Below are positions 24,210 to 32,475 of a stretch of DNA of 64,000 nt, in pieces; position 1 is the first letter of the stretch; every line of letters begins with the position of its first letter. The DNA is from Bacillota bacterium (GTDB taxonomy: Bacteria; Bacillota; Clostridia; Christensenellales; SZUA-584): assembly GCA_023410475.1 (NCBI GenBank), contig JAEYPS010000017.1, forward strand, positions 10,502 through 74,501, in the 5' to 3' direction. The notes under the pieces were generated by a model that had not been told where the DNA came from, did no database searches, and was given only the letters and a program-made list of their open reading frames with translations. The position numbers and the translations under genes were made by a program.

Positions 24210-25328
24210 CTACTTTTCTTTCCTTCTAATCAAAAACGGCAGCGCGCTGTAGACGACTGCGCATAGCGCAAGCCCCGCTATGCAGACGAGCGGGTCCTGC
24301 GTCTTTATAGACGACAGCCACCTTGAAGGCAAAACATATGTAACAGCGTTCAAGAGTCCGTTTGACGGAAGCTTTATAAGCATAGAGCCGAACATGACGT
24401 TGGCTATCGTTATGACCGATATAAGCAGCATCAGCGCCGTCTGGTTGTTTATCTTTGAAACGAGCGCCGCCACTCCTCCGTACGCGAGAAGATACAGCGC
24501 GAACATTGCCGCCAGAGGCGCTATAAGCTCTCCCCTGCCGGCAAACCCGAACGCGGCGAGAGGGATAGCCGCTACAGGCAGTATGTATATGGTGTCGGCT
24601 GCGGCTGTTAAAAAGCGGAAACGTTCCATCGAAAAGCCCCTAGACTTAAGCCTTGATGGAAAGTCTGTGCCGCGTTTTGAGATCGCGAGCCCCGTCAGCA
24701 TGAAAAAGCAGGCGAGCGCCGCAAGCAGGTACAGAGACGTGAACGCCGCGTCCATAATGGGCGTCACCTCCCCCGTCTGCCCCGCCTCGTTCCCTCTCAC
24801 CATCGAAAGTATAGGCGAGTCCGTTCCGGCGTTGGCGTTTTGGAACACGGTCTCGTAAAACTCCTCACCGCCGATCAGCAGCGCCTCCTTCGCGCTGTAG
24901 CAGCTCAGCCACAGTCTCATTGCCTCTCCGCCGACGCTCTCTGATATCACGCCCGCGGCGGTGCTGTAGGGAGAGCGCAAAAGCTTTAGAGCGCCCCTGA
25001 ACTCCCCGCGCTTAACAGACTCCTCAAACCCCTTTTTGATAACGAAAACGCCCTCAAGCCTGCCCGTCTGAAGGTTGGCTGTAAGCGTGTCCTCGTCGCC
25101 GTGTGTCACCCACACGACTTCGAGCGCCTCTACGTTTTCAAGCAGCAGCCTTGAAAACTCGGTGTCGTCCTCGTCTATCCAGCCTATGGGCACGGGCGCA
25201 TCGGGTATAATGAGCCCTATGAAAGGCGCCGCCGCGACGATAAGCGCCAGCGCTAAAAACACTATACCGTGCGCTGAGGTAAAGAGGTTTTTTAGGCGGT
25301 ATTTTATTGTCGTGCGAAACAGCGTCAA
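24210..25328 (-). CDS. ABC-2 type exporter permease
   Basis: The 372-residue product has an amino-terminal transmembrane helix (21-43), a large extracellular loop (about 45-190) and five carboxy-terminal helices, the layout of ABC-2/YhgE-like permeases. The TTG start overlaps the stop of the preceding permease by four bases (TTGA), with AGGAG upstream, so translation is coupled. It forms an exporter with the neighbouring permease and the ATPase at 28057-28749. The substrate is unknown. Its last 30 codons are duplicated at 23605-23700. Confidence 0.88.
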   Translation of the reverse strand: MTLFRTTIKYRLKNLFTSAHGIVFLALALIVAAAPFIGLIIPDAPVPIGWIDEDDTEFSRLLLENVEALEVVWVTHGDEDTLTANLQTGRLEGVFVIKKGFEESVKRGEFRGALKLLRSPYSTAAGVISESVGGEAMRLWLSCYSAKEALLIGGEEFYETVFQNANAGTDSPILSMVRGNEAGQTGEVTPIMDAAFTSLYLLAALACFFMLTGLAISKRGTDFPSRLKSRGFSMERFRFLTAAADTIYILPVAAIPLAAFGFAGRGELIAPLAAMFALYLLAYGGVAALVSKINNQTALMLLISVITIANVMFGSMLIKLPSNGLLNAVTYVLPSRWLSSIKTQDPLVCIAGLALCAVVYSALPFLIRRKEK

Positions 25329-26539
25329 CTCGTTCTCCTCTGAAAGCTTTTTATGCTGACAGGCAGCAATACCGAAAGATAAACTATAAACACGGCGGCA
25401 AACATAAATATGCCCCCAGCAGCGCCGTCAAACATTCCCGATATGCCGAGCTTGAGCGCAGCCGCGAAAGGAGTGTAATACGATATGTCGCGGATTACAG
25501 ACGGCATATACGCCGACGGGATGATGAGCCCCCCGAGCAATGAAAAACCCAGTACGCTCATAAACGCTATCCTGACAGCGAACGGGGCCGTCCTCGAGTA
25601 AAGCCCCGCAAGCATCATGCCCATGCTTACAAACGCGCAAAGGAGCGCGCCGAAAACTATAAGCGTAAGCACATTGCCTGAAAACGCTGAAACTGCGCCC
25701 GTTATTATTAAGAACGCGGCTGTAAGTATGGCGTACTGTATAAACAAAAACACACCGCCCGCAAGCCATCTTGATACAAAGCATTTAGCGGGAGTGTTGC
25801 CCGACAACAGCTGGCGGTGAATAAGGCCTGCCTGTGAGTCGTCCGCGGTCATGCGCGCTATCGGCATACCGCCCAGCGCCACGAACAGTATCAAAAAGCT
25901 TACCGCGTAATACTCTATGGGAAGCGCTCCTGCGAGAGGAGACGTAAGATCGGTGTCCTCATACAGCGCCGCCCTTGAAAGCACGCTGGTAAAGTATATA
26001 CCCGATATCCTCGAATACTCGCGCGCGGCTGCCTCCCACTCCGCTCCGTGATTGAGGCTGCCGTAATACAACACGTTTACCGCGTGCTGCGCGTGGCTTA
26101 CAAGCTCGACGCCCGAACTCAGCGTCTCAAACAGCAGCGCGTCCTCAAGCGGCATGTTATCGTTTCCGAAATAGGATATAGTTGCGCTGCCGCCCTCCCG
26201 AAGCACGCTCTGCATGTTCTTTGGTATGTGTATGAAAGCGGCCGCCCCTTGCTTTACCTTTCGCAAGCCCTCCTGCTCGCTGTCTACGAACTCCGCAGCT
26301 ATAAGCCCGCGGAGCGACCGGCTCTCTATAAGGCTCTTTAAAATAGAAGCGGTAACGGGGTCGTCGTCCTCGCTGTAAACGGCTACGGTAAAATTCTGCG
26401 CCCTTACGTCCGCAAAAAAATACGGCGCTACGGCAACAGAAATAAACATCACCAGCACAAGCGGCGCCGCAATAGCTAGTATTATGGCCGTCTTGTTTTG
26501 CAGCAGCCTTTTAAGATCGACGCTAAACAGTTTCTTCAT
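25325..26539 (-). CDS. ABC-2 type exporter permease
   Basis: The 404-residue product has the same topology as its partner: one amino-terminal helix (about 17-40), a periplasm-like loop (45-220) and five or six carboxy-terminal helices (LILFVALGGMPIARM, FIQYAILTAAFLIITGAV and so on). Two different permeases encoded together suggest a heterodimeric exporter. It lies 50 bases after the 484-residue anchored protein in the same operon. Confidence 0.88.
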   Translation of the reverse strand: MKKLFSVDLKRLLQNKTAIILAIAAPLVLVMFISVAVAPYFFADVRAQNFTVAVYSEDDDPVTASILKSLIESRSLRGLIAAEFVDSEQEGLRKVKQGAAAFIHIPKNMQSVLREGGSATISYFGNDNMPLEDALLFETLSSGVELVSHAQHAVNVLYYGSLNHGAEWEAAAREYSRISGIYFTSVLSRAALYEDTDLTSPLAGALPIEYYAVSFLILFVALGGMPIARMTADDSQAGLIHRQLLSGNTPAKCFVSRWLAGGVFLFIQYAILTAAFLIITGAVSAFSGNVLTLIVFGALLCAFVSMGMMLAGLYSRTAPFAVRIAFMSVLGFSLLGGLIIPSAYMPSVIRDISYYTPFAAALKLGISGMFDGAAGGIFMFAAVFIVYLSVLLPVSIKSFQRRTS

Positions 26540-26589
26540 CGGTATTCCGCTCTATATAAATTATTCGCAGGCTGTGAGATAACACATCG

Positions 26590-28044
26590 TTAAAGCCTGT
26601 TGCCCAAGTCGTAATCGAGAAACCCGCCGGGCATCAGCCAGCCAAACACGTCCTCGATGCGGCCCCATTCCTTACTGTATATCCTGTTCCAGTCGCGACT
26701 CTCTTTGAGCGTTTCAAGGCCGCCGCCTATGAGGATATCTGCGTCAAAGCTTAAGCTGTACGACGTAGATTCCTGTGTGTATGTGCCTTTGTTGACGGTG
26801 CCGGGCACGGTCATATCGCCTTTAATTCTGTACTTATTCCCGTTCTCTTTAGAAAATTCGTAATAAGCGCTTATTATCTGAGCTATGCCGCCGGTCGATA
26901 TCTCGCCGTCCATCGTAATTTTGTTGTCTTTCCATGTGTTGTGCAGCTTTTGTTTATAACGGCTTCCGTTTATATCGGCGTCAATGCTTACGAAGCTTTC
27001 GTATCCGCCGAACTCGGACATATAGATATAAGTAGCCTTTGTCTCACCATCCGTATACTTAAAGCTTGCCCCTACATAGCTGCCCTTCAAGGAGTAGACC
27101 GACCAGGTTATTTCAATATTATCAAGCACTTCAGACTCTGCGGAGTCTTCCAAGTCTTCAAGCAGTTTGCTAAGGTCCATCTCTTCCATGCCGGCAAAGA
27201 ATGCAAAATCGTCTAGCATGCGCTGTACTTCACGCCTTAATCTCTTGTTTCCGTCAAGCTCGCGGGAAAAATTCGCCGCTATCTCCCGAAGAGCCGTTGA
27301 GTCGAGCGTCGTCGTTATAACGTCCATGCTTACGCTCGTCTGTTCCTTCGGGCTGTACGCCTCCTCCGAGCCGGTATGTGTATATTTATCGGGAACGGAC
27401 ACAGAAAGCGTTTCGAGAAGCTCCATTGATACGTCGTCATTCTTTGGCAGAAAAGGCAGAAGCATTTTTACCCTTTCGCCAAGCCCCATATCCTTTTTTA
27501 GTTTATCCGCGCCCCTGATATTGAGCGGCGTGCTTGCGGCTTGGCCCATAAGCGATACCACAAGGTCGTCGTCAATAATATACGCGCCGAACGCTTCTAT
27601 GCCCATTGCTCCCGCTTTTATTCCAAAGTCTTTCATATCGTACTTTACGTCGAGGCCAAGTGTAATGCTGTTTATCGGAAAGAAGCTGTCTTCTATGCCT
27701 TCAAGTTCCAAATCCATCCTTGCGTCTATCTCAAACGGCTCCCTCATTATGCGGTGCCCTATCTCTTTTGCGGTATTGCCCGCAAGCCTTAACTGATTTT
27801 CCTGCTGTTCGCAGAAAAACTCATACAGCGCAACAACGCCCGCGTTGCCCTTAAGTTTGTATCTTCCGCCGCCGCCGAGCGTTGTTAATGCAATAGTGAC
27901 TGCAACCGCCAAGACAAAAACAGCGCCAAGCGCTATCCACAGCCATTTGCTGCTTCTTGCCTGCGGCTTATATATGTTTTCGGGCTCAAGCCCGGGCTCT
28001 ACTGGCTGGCCGCCTGCCGGATCGACACCAACGCTATATTCCAC
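26590..28044 (-). CDS. membrane-anchored extracytoplasmic protein of ABC operon
   Basis: The 484-residue product begins with a Pro/Glu-rich cytoplasmic tail, then one helix (WLWIALGAVFVLAVAVTIAL, about 34-56) and a long external domain of alternating strands (DLELEGIEDSFFPINSITLG, SVSMDVITTTLDSTAL, YRIKGDMTVPGT), suggesting an elongated beta-rich fold. It begins with GTG behind a perfect AAGGAGG. Its place between the ATPase and permease genes implies that it works with the exporter, perhaps as a substrate-binding or sensor component. I do not recognise the family with certainty. Confidence 0.75.
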   Translation of the reverse strand: MEYSVGVDPAGGQPVEPGLEPENIYKPQARSSKWLWIALGAVFVLAVAVTIALTTLGGGGRYKLKGNAGVVALYEFFCEQQENQLRLAGNTAKEIGHRIMREPFEIDARMDLELEGIEDSFFPINSITLGLDVKYDMKDFGIKAGAMGIEAFGAYIIDDDLVVSLMGQAASTPLNIRGADKLKKDMGLGERVKMLLPFLPKNDDVSMELLETLSVSVPDKYTHTGSEEAYSPKEQTSVSMDVITTTLDSTALREIAANFSRELDGNKRLRREVQRMLDDFAFFAGMEEMDLSKLLEDLEDSAESEVLDNIEITWSVYSLKGSYVGASFKYTDGETKATYIYMSEFGGYESFVSIDADINGSRYKQKLHNTWKDNKITMDGEISTGGIAQIISAYYEFSKENGNKYRIKGDMTVPGTVNKGTYTQESTSYSLSFDADILIGGGLETLKESRDWNRIYSKEWGRIEDVFGWLMPGGFLDYDLGNRL

Positions 28045-28056
28045 GGTATACCTCCT

Positions 28057-28749
28057 TTAGGCTGTATAATACCTTATCGCGTCTGATAACCCTTTCAGAT
28101 CGTCCCTGCCCGAAAAGTCTATTCCGCCGTAATACGTAGCCGCGCCTGCGCGCAGCGCTATCAGCTCGTCGGCAAGCATGCTCATCTCTTCGATATAGTG
28201 GCTTGTGAATATTATCGTTACTCCGTGTTTTTTAAGCTCGCAAAGGCTGTCTATTATCCTGCGCCGGTTCGCTATATCCACTCCCGCTAAAGGCTCGTCG
28301 AGTATCAGAAGCGAGGGACGCAGCACTAACGAGGCGCCTATGTTGAGCCTTCGCTTCATGCCGCCTGAGAGCTTGGAAACCTTCTTTTTCTCCATGTCTT
28401 CAAGCCCTATTATACCCAGCGTCCATATGTACACCGACTCGTCCCTTTCCTTCATCCAGTAATAAAGATTGTCCCTTACGGAAAGCTCCTGCATAAGCGC
28501 TATTCCCTGAGGAACAAAGCCTATCCTCTCCCTTGCCTTAGAGGGCTCGGCAACGGCGTCTATGCCGTCTATGAGCAATGAACCCGAGTCGGGCCGAGAC
28601 GCGGTCGCGAGTATCTTCAAAAGCGTCGTCTTTCCCGCTCCGTTCTCTCCCGCTACCGCAAGCGCGCTGCCTTTTTTAACGTTAAGGTCTATTCCGGAAA
28701 GGTATGTCGTTTTCCCGTATGATTTTGAGAGGTTACTGGCTACGACCAA
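28057..28749 (-). CDS. ABC transporter ATP-binding protein
   Basis: The 230-residue ATPase has Walker A GENGAGKTT (about 35-43), signature LSGGMKRRLNIG, Walker B LLILDEPLAGVD and the switch His in FTSHY. The size and order fit ABC-2 exporter ATPases. The start is TTG with a weak GGCGGG box. It is the first gene of a four-gene reverse-strand operon (ATPase, anchored protein, two permeases). Confidence 0.95.
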   Translation of the reverse strand: MVVASNLSKSYGKTTYLSGIDLNVKKGSALAVAGENGAGKTTLLKILATASRPDSGSLLIDGIDAVAEPSKARERIGFVPQGIALMQELSVRDNLYYWMKERDESVYIWTLGIIGLEDMEKKKVSKLSGGMKRRLNIGASLVLRPSLLILDEPLAGVDIANRRRIIDSLCELKKHGVTIIFTSHYIEEMSMLADELIALRAGAATYYGGIDFSGRDDLKGLSDAIRYYTA

Positions 28750-28847
28750 TATATTACCCGCCTTGCAATAATTTATATGAAAAAGTATAGCATCACACGT
28801 TTAAAAAATCAAACGATTAAAAGAACAGCAGTTTGCAAATGCCAAAT

Positions 28848-28879
28848 AAAAAACCCCGGTCAATTTCTTAACTCGGGGC
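28848..28879 (-). terminator. terminator after bactofilin gene
   Basis: CCCCG (28854-28858) pairs with CGGGG (28874-28878), followed on the reverse strand by TTTTTT. The stem is short. Confidence 0.5.
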
Positions 28880-28893
28880 TGTCAATTCAAATA

Positions 28894-29412
28894 CTATTTC
28901 TTGCCCATGGCCACTCTGGTTTTGGTAACCAAAGGCGATACTTTTTTGGAATTTAATATAGCTGCTTCTGATGCCGGCTCTTTTGCTTCGGGCGCAGTTT
29001 CCTCTTCCTCGTTGGCTTCGATTGCCGCAGGGGCCTCCTGTTTTACTTCTGACTGTTGCGTTTCTCCGATTTCAACCTTGCTTCCTTTATAGAAAGCGCC
29101 TTTTTCCACTTCAATTGAAACCGCCTTAACGTCTCCCGTAAGCCTGGCGCTGCCGTAAAGCAGCAATCCGCCTGATGCGTTTATATTGCCGTTTACGTAT
29201 CCCGCTATCTGCACATCCATACCGGTGATATTACCTTCAACAATTGCGTTGCTGCCGATATGAACGTCGCCTGTCGCGGTTACGCTGCCTGTTACCTTGC
29301 CGTCAACCTTGATGTTGCTTTTTGTCTGCAGATCTCCGGTTATTGTGGATTCTGCTGTTATGTATACATCCATCTTGCTGCCCGCAGGCTCCGGAAAGCC
29401 CATCTTAGTCAT
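28894..29412 (-). CDS. bactofilin (polymer-forming cytoskeletal protein)
   Basis: The 172-residue protein has the bactofilin beta-helix with regular hydrophobic/Gly turns (STITGDLQTKSNIKVDGKVT, GSVTATGDVHIGSNAIVEGN, GLLLYGSARLTGDV) at about 15-125 and a disordered Glu/Ala-rich tail with a basic end. Bactofilins polymerise on the inner membrane and often localise peptidoglycan hydrolases. A membrane-anchored NlpC/P60 enzyme is encoded just upstream on the same strand, which fits that role. Confidence 0.92.
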   Translation of the reverse strand: MTKMGFPEPAGSKMDVYITAESTITGDLQTKSNIKVDGKVTGSVTATGDVHIGSNAIVEGNITGMDVQIAGYVNGNINASGGLLLYGSARLTGDVKAVSIEVEKGAFYKGSKVEIGETQQSEVKQEAPAAIEANEEEETAPEAKEPASEAAILNSKKVSPLVTKTRVAMGKK

Positions 29413-29499
29413 TGTACTGTACCTCCTGAATACCTTTCCTTTTTTTGTTTATATCAAATCAGTTGTCTAACTGTTGATAGCTTATCTCGCCTTCGCGTT

Positions 29500-29829
29500 T
29501 TATTTTTCATTCTGCAAACTTGCCTCTGTGCTGACGCCGCTGAGTTTCGTTTGCATCGATTCTATCTCACCCGTATACATGTCGATTACAGACGATTGCA
29601 TATCCACCTGGGTTTTAAGCACTTGGATCCTCTCCGAATAATACGAAGCCTGCAGAATAGACATTACCGTTAGTCCTGCGGATATCACAACAACAAGTAA
29701 TACTGCGGCTGCCGCGATTATCGCTGTCTTTTGTTTTATGTTGAACGAAGCGGGTCTCTTGCGCGCGTCTGTTTCCGACGAGATTATGACTCGGTATTGC
29801 TCAGCCCTGCCGGGTTTTTTTCTTTCCAT
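29500..29829 (-). CDS. single-pass membrane protein related to adjacent hydrolase N-terminus
   Basis: The 109-residue product shares its cytoplasmic beginning with the next gene: YRVIISSETDARKRPASF here and YKITVSSRTDARKRPVVF there. A membrane helix (about 36-60) and a coiled-coil-like external region (QVDMQSSVIDMYTGEIESMQ) follow. The ATG at 29829 has GGGGGTG upstream; the frame's GTG lies inside that box. It lacks any enzymatic domain and could pair with the hydrolase through the coiled coil. Function unknown. Confidence 0.7.
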   Translation of the reverse strand: MERKKPGRAEQYRVIISSETDARKRPASFNIKQKTAIIAAAAVLLVVVISAGLTVMSILQASYYSERIQVLKTQVDMQSSVIDMYTGEIESMQTKLSGVSTEASLQNEK

Positions 29830-29867
29830 ATTCACCCCCGCCTTTGATTTGCTCCTTTCATTCTTCG

Positions 29868-31343
29868 TTATTCTGCGGCTGCTTCGTCATCTTTGGCGCT
29901 TTGAGGTTCGTCATAAGGTCTTGCCGCGAAAGCAATCTTCCATTCTCCTCCGCTCCAAAGCTTTCTTATAATTACGCGCCCCTTGCTTGAGCTTGCGTCT
30001 ATCACCTTGCCGCTGCCTATGTATATGCCTGCATGGTGTATCTCTCTCCAGCGCCCGCAGTTGCAGTTCGTCTTCCTCCAGAACACGATATCGCCGGGTT
30101 TCAGGTCATGCAGTTTTACCGTGCAACCTTTATTGTAACAGTATTTTGCCTGCTCCACCGAAGATGTCGGCAGCTTTATCCCCGCCTGATTATATACCCA
30201 CCAAGTAAAATATGAGCAATCGACATAATTCCCCGTGCCTCTCCTGCCACGCGAGTACGGATGACCCAGGCGTATCAGCGCCGACTTTACTATGGCCTCT
30301 CCTTTTGTTCCCTCGGTCAGGTTTGCTATTATGTTTTCAAGCTCGTCAGACCGCATACCGTCGTACACATCGATTCCGAGAAGGTCCGCAAAATATGTGT
30401 AATAGCTGGGCGACATGAGGTTTTCAAGCGCTTTTTTCTGTTTGCGGTTAAATTTATGCTTCTTTTCCTCTTCGCAGTATGTAAGGCTGTTTACCGAAAC
30501 ATTTATTACAAGCATAGAAGTTTCTTTCAGCTGCTCTCCGTTAAGGTAAACTGCCTCCCGTAATATCTTTTCAGTCTCGATTGAGACTTCGTTCATGTCG
30601 TTATATGTTTCAATCAACACACCTATGTTGTCAGGCGTAATTGTAAGAAACTTTTGGCCGTTATATATCGTCTTAGCGGCGTATATGGATAACACGTCCG
30701 CCCAGTTGCTGACGGCGTAGCTGTCTCCGTCAAAATCGCCGTCATATACTATCTGAAACTCGTCATAGCTCTCACTTGCTTTTATGGTTTCGATCTGCGC
30801 GTTTATGCGGGATTCGAAATCAGTGTTAATCAGATCTATCGCTTCAGTCATCGGAATAAGCGGCACAACGCTCGAAGTAGCCTGAGCGCCGCTGAAACCG
30901 TTGGACGCCAGATAAAGCTCAAGAGCGCTCGGCCCGGCCGCGGCCGGGTTTTCCGTCAGCGCTACGGGCTCAGCCCTGCGTTGCGTCTCCATGGCAATAA
31001 GCGAAGCTTGCGTCTCTGAGTCCCCATAAGCCTTGCCATCAGCCGAATGCTGCGCAAGCGCAGCCCGCAAAGCGCCAAACTCAGCTGAATACATGTCAAT
31101 TAGAGCTATCTGTATGTCCGCCTCTTTCTGAAGCGCCGATACCTTATCGCTTGTGACCGCCGCATCAGAGCAAGTTATTACAGCGGCTCCTACCGTTGCG
31201 AAAACAACGAGCGGCAGCGCGCAAAGCGCAATTATAAGCACGCTTCGAGCCATGCTGAAGACAACAGGCCTTTTGCGCGCGTCTGTGCGCGATGAGACGG
31301 TTATTTTATAGCGCTGTTTGTTAGCTGATTTCTTCTTTAACAT
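29868..31343 (-). CDS. membrane-anchored NlpC/P60 cell-wall hydrolase
   Basis: The 491-residue product has a short basic cytoplasmic region with the TDARKRP motif, a membrane helix (about 30-55), a helical external stretch (DIQIALIDMYSAEFGALRAA), a middle domain, and a carboxy-terminal NlpC/P60 domain (about 355-475) with catalytic Cys376 (NYVDCSYFTWW) and His437 (EIHHAGIYIG). It probably cleaves peptide stems of peptidoglycan. An unusual feature is the Cys-rich loop TNCNCGRW in the catalytic domain. It is followed by the small paralog and bactofilin, likely one operon. Confidence 0.88.
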   Translation of the reverse strand: MLKKKSANKQRYKITVSSRTDARKRPVVFSMARSVLIIALCALPLVVFATVGAAVITCSDAAVTSDKVSALQKEADIQIALIDMYSAEFGALRAALAQHSADGKAYGDSETQASLIAMETQRRAEPVALTENPAAAGPSALELYLASNGFSGAQATSSVVPLIPMTEAIDLINTDFESRINAQIETIKASESYDEFQIVYDGDFDGDSYAVSNWADVLSIYAAKTIYNGQKFLTITPDNIGVLIETYNDMNEVSIETEKILREAVYLNGEQLKETSMLVINVSVNSLTYCEEEKKHKFNRKQKKALENLMSPSYYTYFADLLGIDVYDGMRSDELENIIANLTEGTKGEAIVKSALIRLGHPYSRGRRGTGNYVDCSYFTWWVYNQAGIKLPTSSVEQAKYCYNKGCTVKLHDLKPGDIVFWRKTNCNCGRWREIHHAGIYIGSGKVIDASSSKGRVIIRKLWSGGEWKIAFAARPYDEPQSAKDDEAAAE

Positions 31344-31528
31344 GCTCCTCTTTATATACGGTTATTATAATATAGATATTTATAAACCTCTTTTTGCGGG
31401 TTGAATCATATTTTATATATAAAATCGTATAAATGAGTTTATATTTGAGCATATACAGGTAATAGTAATTGCGCGGTATATTCCGATAACGTATAATTAT
31501 AAAGGAAAACAGGGGTTTATGGGGCAAG

Positions 31529-31550
31529 AAAAAAAGCGCAGTGCCTGCGC
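31529..31550 (-). terminator. terminator after 265-residue membrane protein gene
   Basis: On the reverse strand GCGCAG and CTGCGC pair around GCA (31536-31550), followed by seven T. It ends the gene at 31578-32375. Confidence 0.75.
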
Positions 31551-31577
31551 CGTCACAATTACATTATATCGAAAAGG

Positions 31578-32375
31578 CTATACGATGAGCGCTATTATAA
31601 CACAAACCGCGAGGGATATACCTGCCGCTTTTCCGAACTTCTTAATATACTGCACGTCGCTTATTTCGTAAAAGACGCTTTTTCTTATGCCGCCCCAAGC
31701 AAGAGTGTAGTTTTTAAGAACGCTCCATCGTGTAAAGTCTACACGCAGCAGCGCGAACTCGCTCAGCGTGAACAGCACGAGCATGCAGAACATAACCGCG
31801 GGCAGAGCGCCGATACCCATGACGGGGATGGCAAGAGCCTTGCTGGAAAAACCGTCCGATGCCAGCTGACCGCCGATCATAAAATACAGCATCAATGCGT
31901 AAAGGCAGAAGGGAATAAGGAAAGACAGCGCGGATATTGCAAACGAGAACGTTGATACCGCGACATGCGTCAAAAAGTCCGGCTTGAAATTGACGATCTC
32001 CTTCGTTTCTCTGAACGAATAGTATCTGTCGCGCGAAAACAGCGGCCTTTCGAGAGAGCGAAGCGTTGCCGAGGTCTTCTTGTCCATAAACTTTAAGTCC
32101 CGTGTCTGCAGCAGCCGGGCATAATCCTCCTCCGACAGGTTGAACTCTTCGTGAGGATCTAACTTTGTTATATGGACTTTACTGTAGACAAGCGTATATA
32201 TCCTGCCTATTTCAAACTTGTTGAAGGTAAAAGGGGTTCTGACGACGAGCCGGAACACCCTCGGCGTTTCATCCCGCAGAGAAGAAACAGGCGTAAAATA
32301 GAGCCTGTACCTGCTCGTGCCGGCCACCCGCTCCTTCGAAAACAGCAGCATGTTATCGCGCTCGGTCTTTTTCAT
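31578..32375 (-). CDS. membrane protein of unknown function
   Basis: The 265-residue product has a soluble amino-terminal half rich in Arg, Phe and Tyr (about 1-130) and four hydrophobic helices (about 135-165, 170-190, 195-220, 245-265). The ATG at 32375 has an AAGGAG box. It is monocistronic, closed by its own terminator, and divergent from the yaaO-like gene. I do not recognise the family. Confidence 0.72.
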   Translation of the reverse strand: MKKTERDNMLLFSKERVAGTSRYRLYFTPVSSLRDETPRVFRLVVRTPFTFNKFEIGRIYTLVYSKVHITKLDPHEEFNLSEEDYARLLQTRDLKFMDKKTSATLRSLERPLFSRDRYYSFRETKEIVNFKPDFLTHVAVSTFSFAISALSFLIPFCLYALMLYFMIGGQLASDGFSSKALAIPVMGIGALPAVMFCMLVLFTLSEFALLRVDFTRWSVLKNYTLAWGGIRKSVFYEISDVQYIKKFGKAAGISLAVCVIIALIV

Positions 32376-32475
32376 AGGTTGCTCCTTGCATGATATATAG
32401 CATTATCTCATATTTTACGCAAATATGAAAGACGTCGATTATTTTTTGAATTGAAACGCTGAAGGGGGTGGTATA

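Noticed and set aside
31321..31527. A 68-codon reverse-strand ORF upstream of the NlpC/P60 gene
   Set aside because: It is rich in Tyr, Ile and Lys, as expected from AT-rich intergenic DNA, has no ribosome binding site, and its end overlaps the real gene in another frame.
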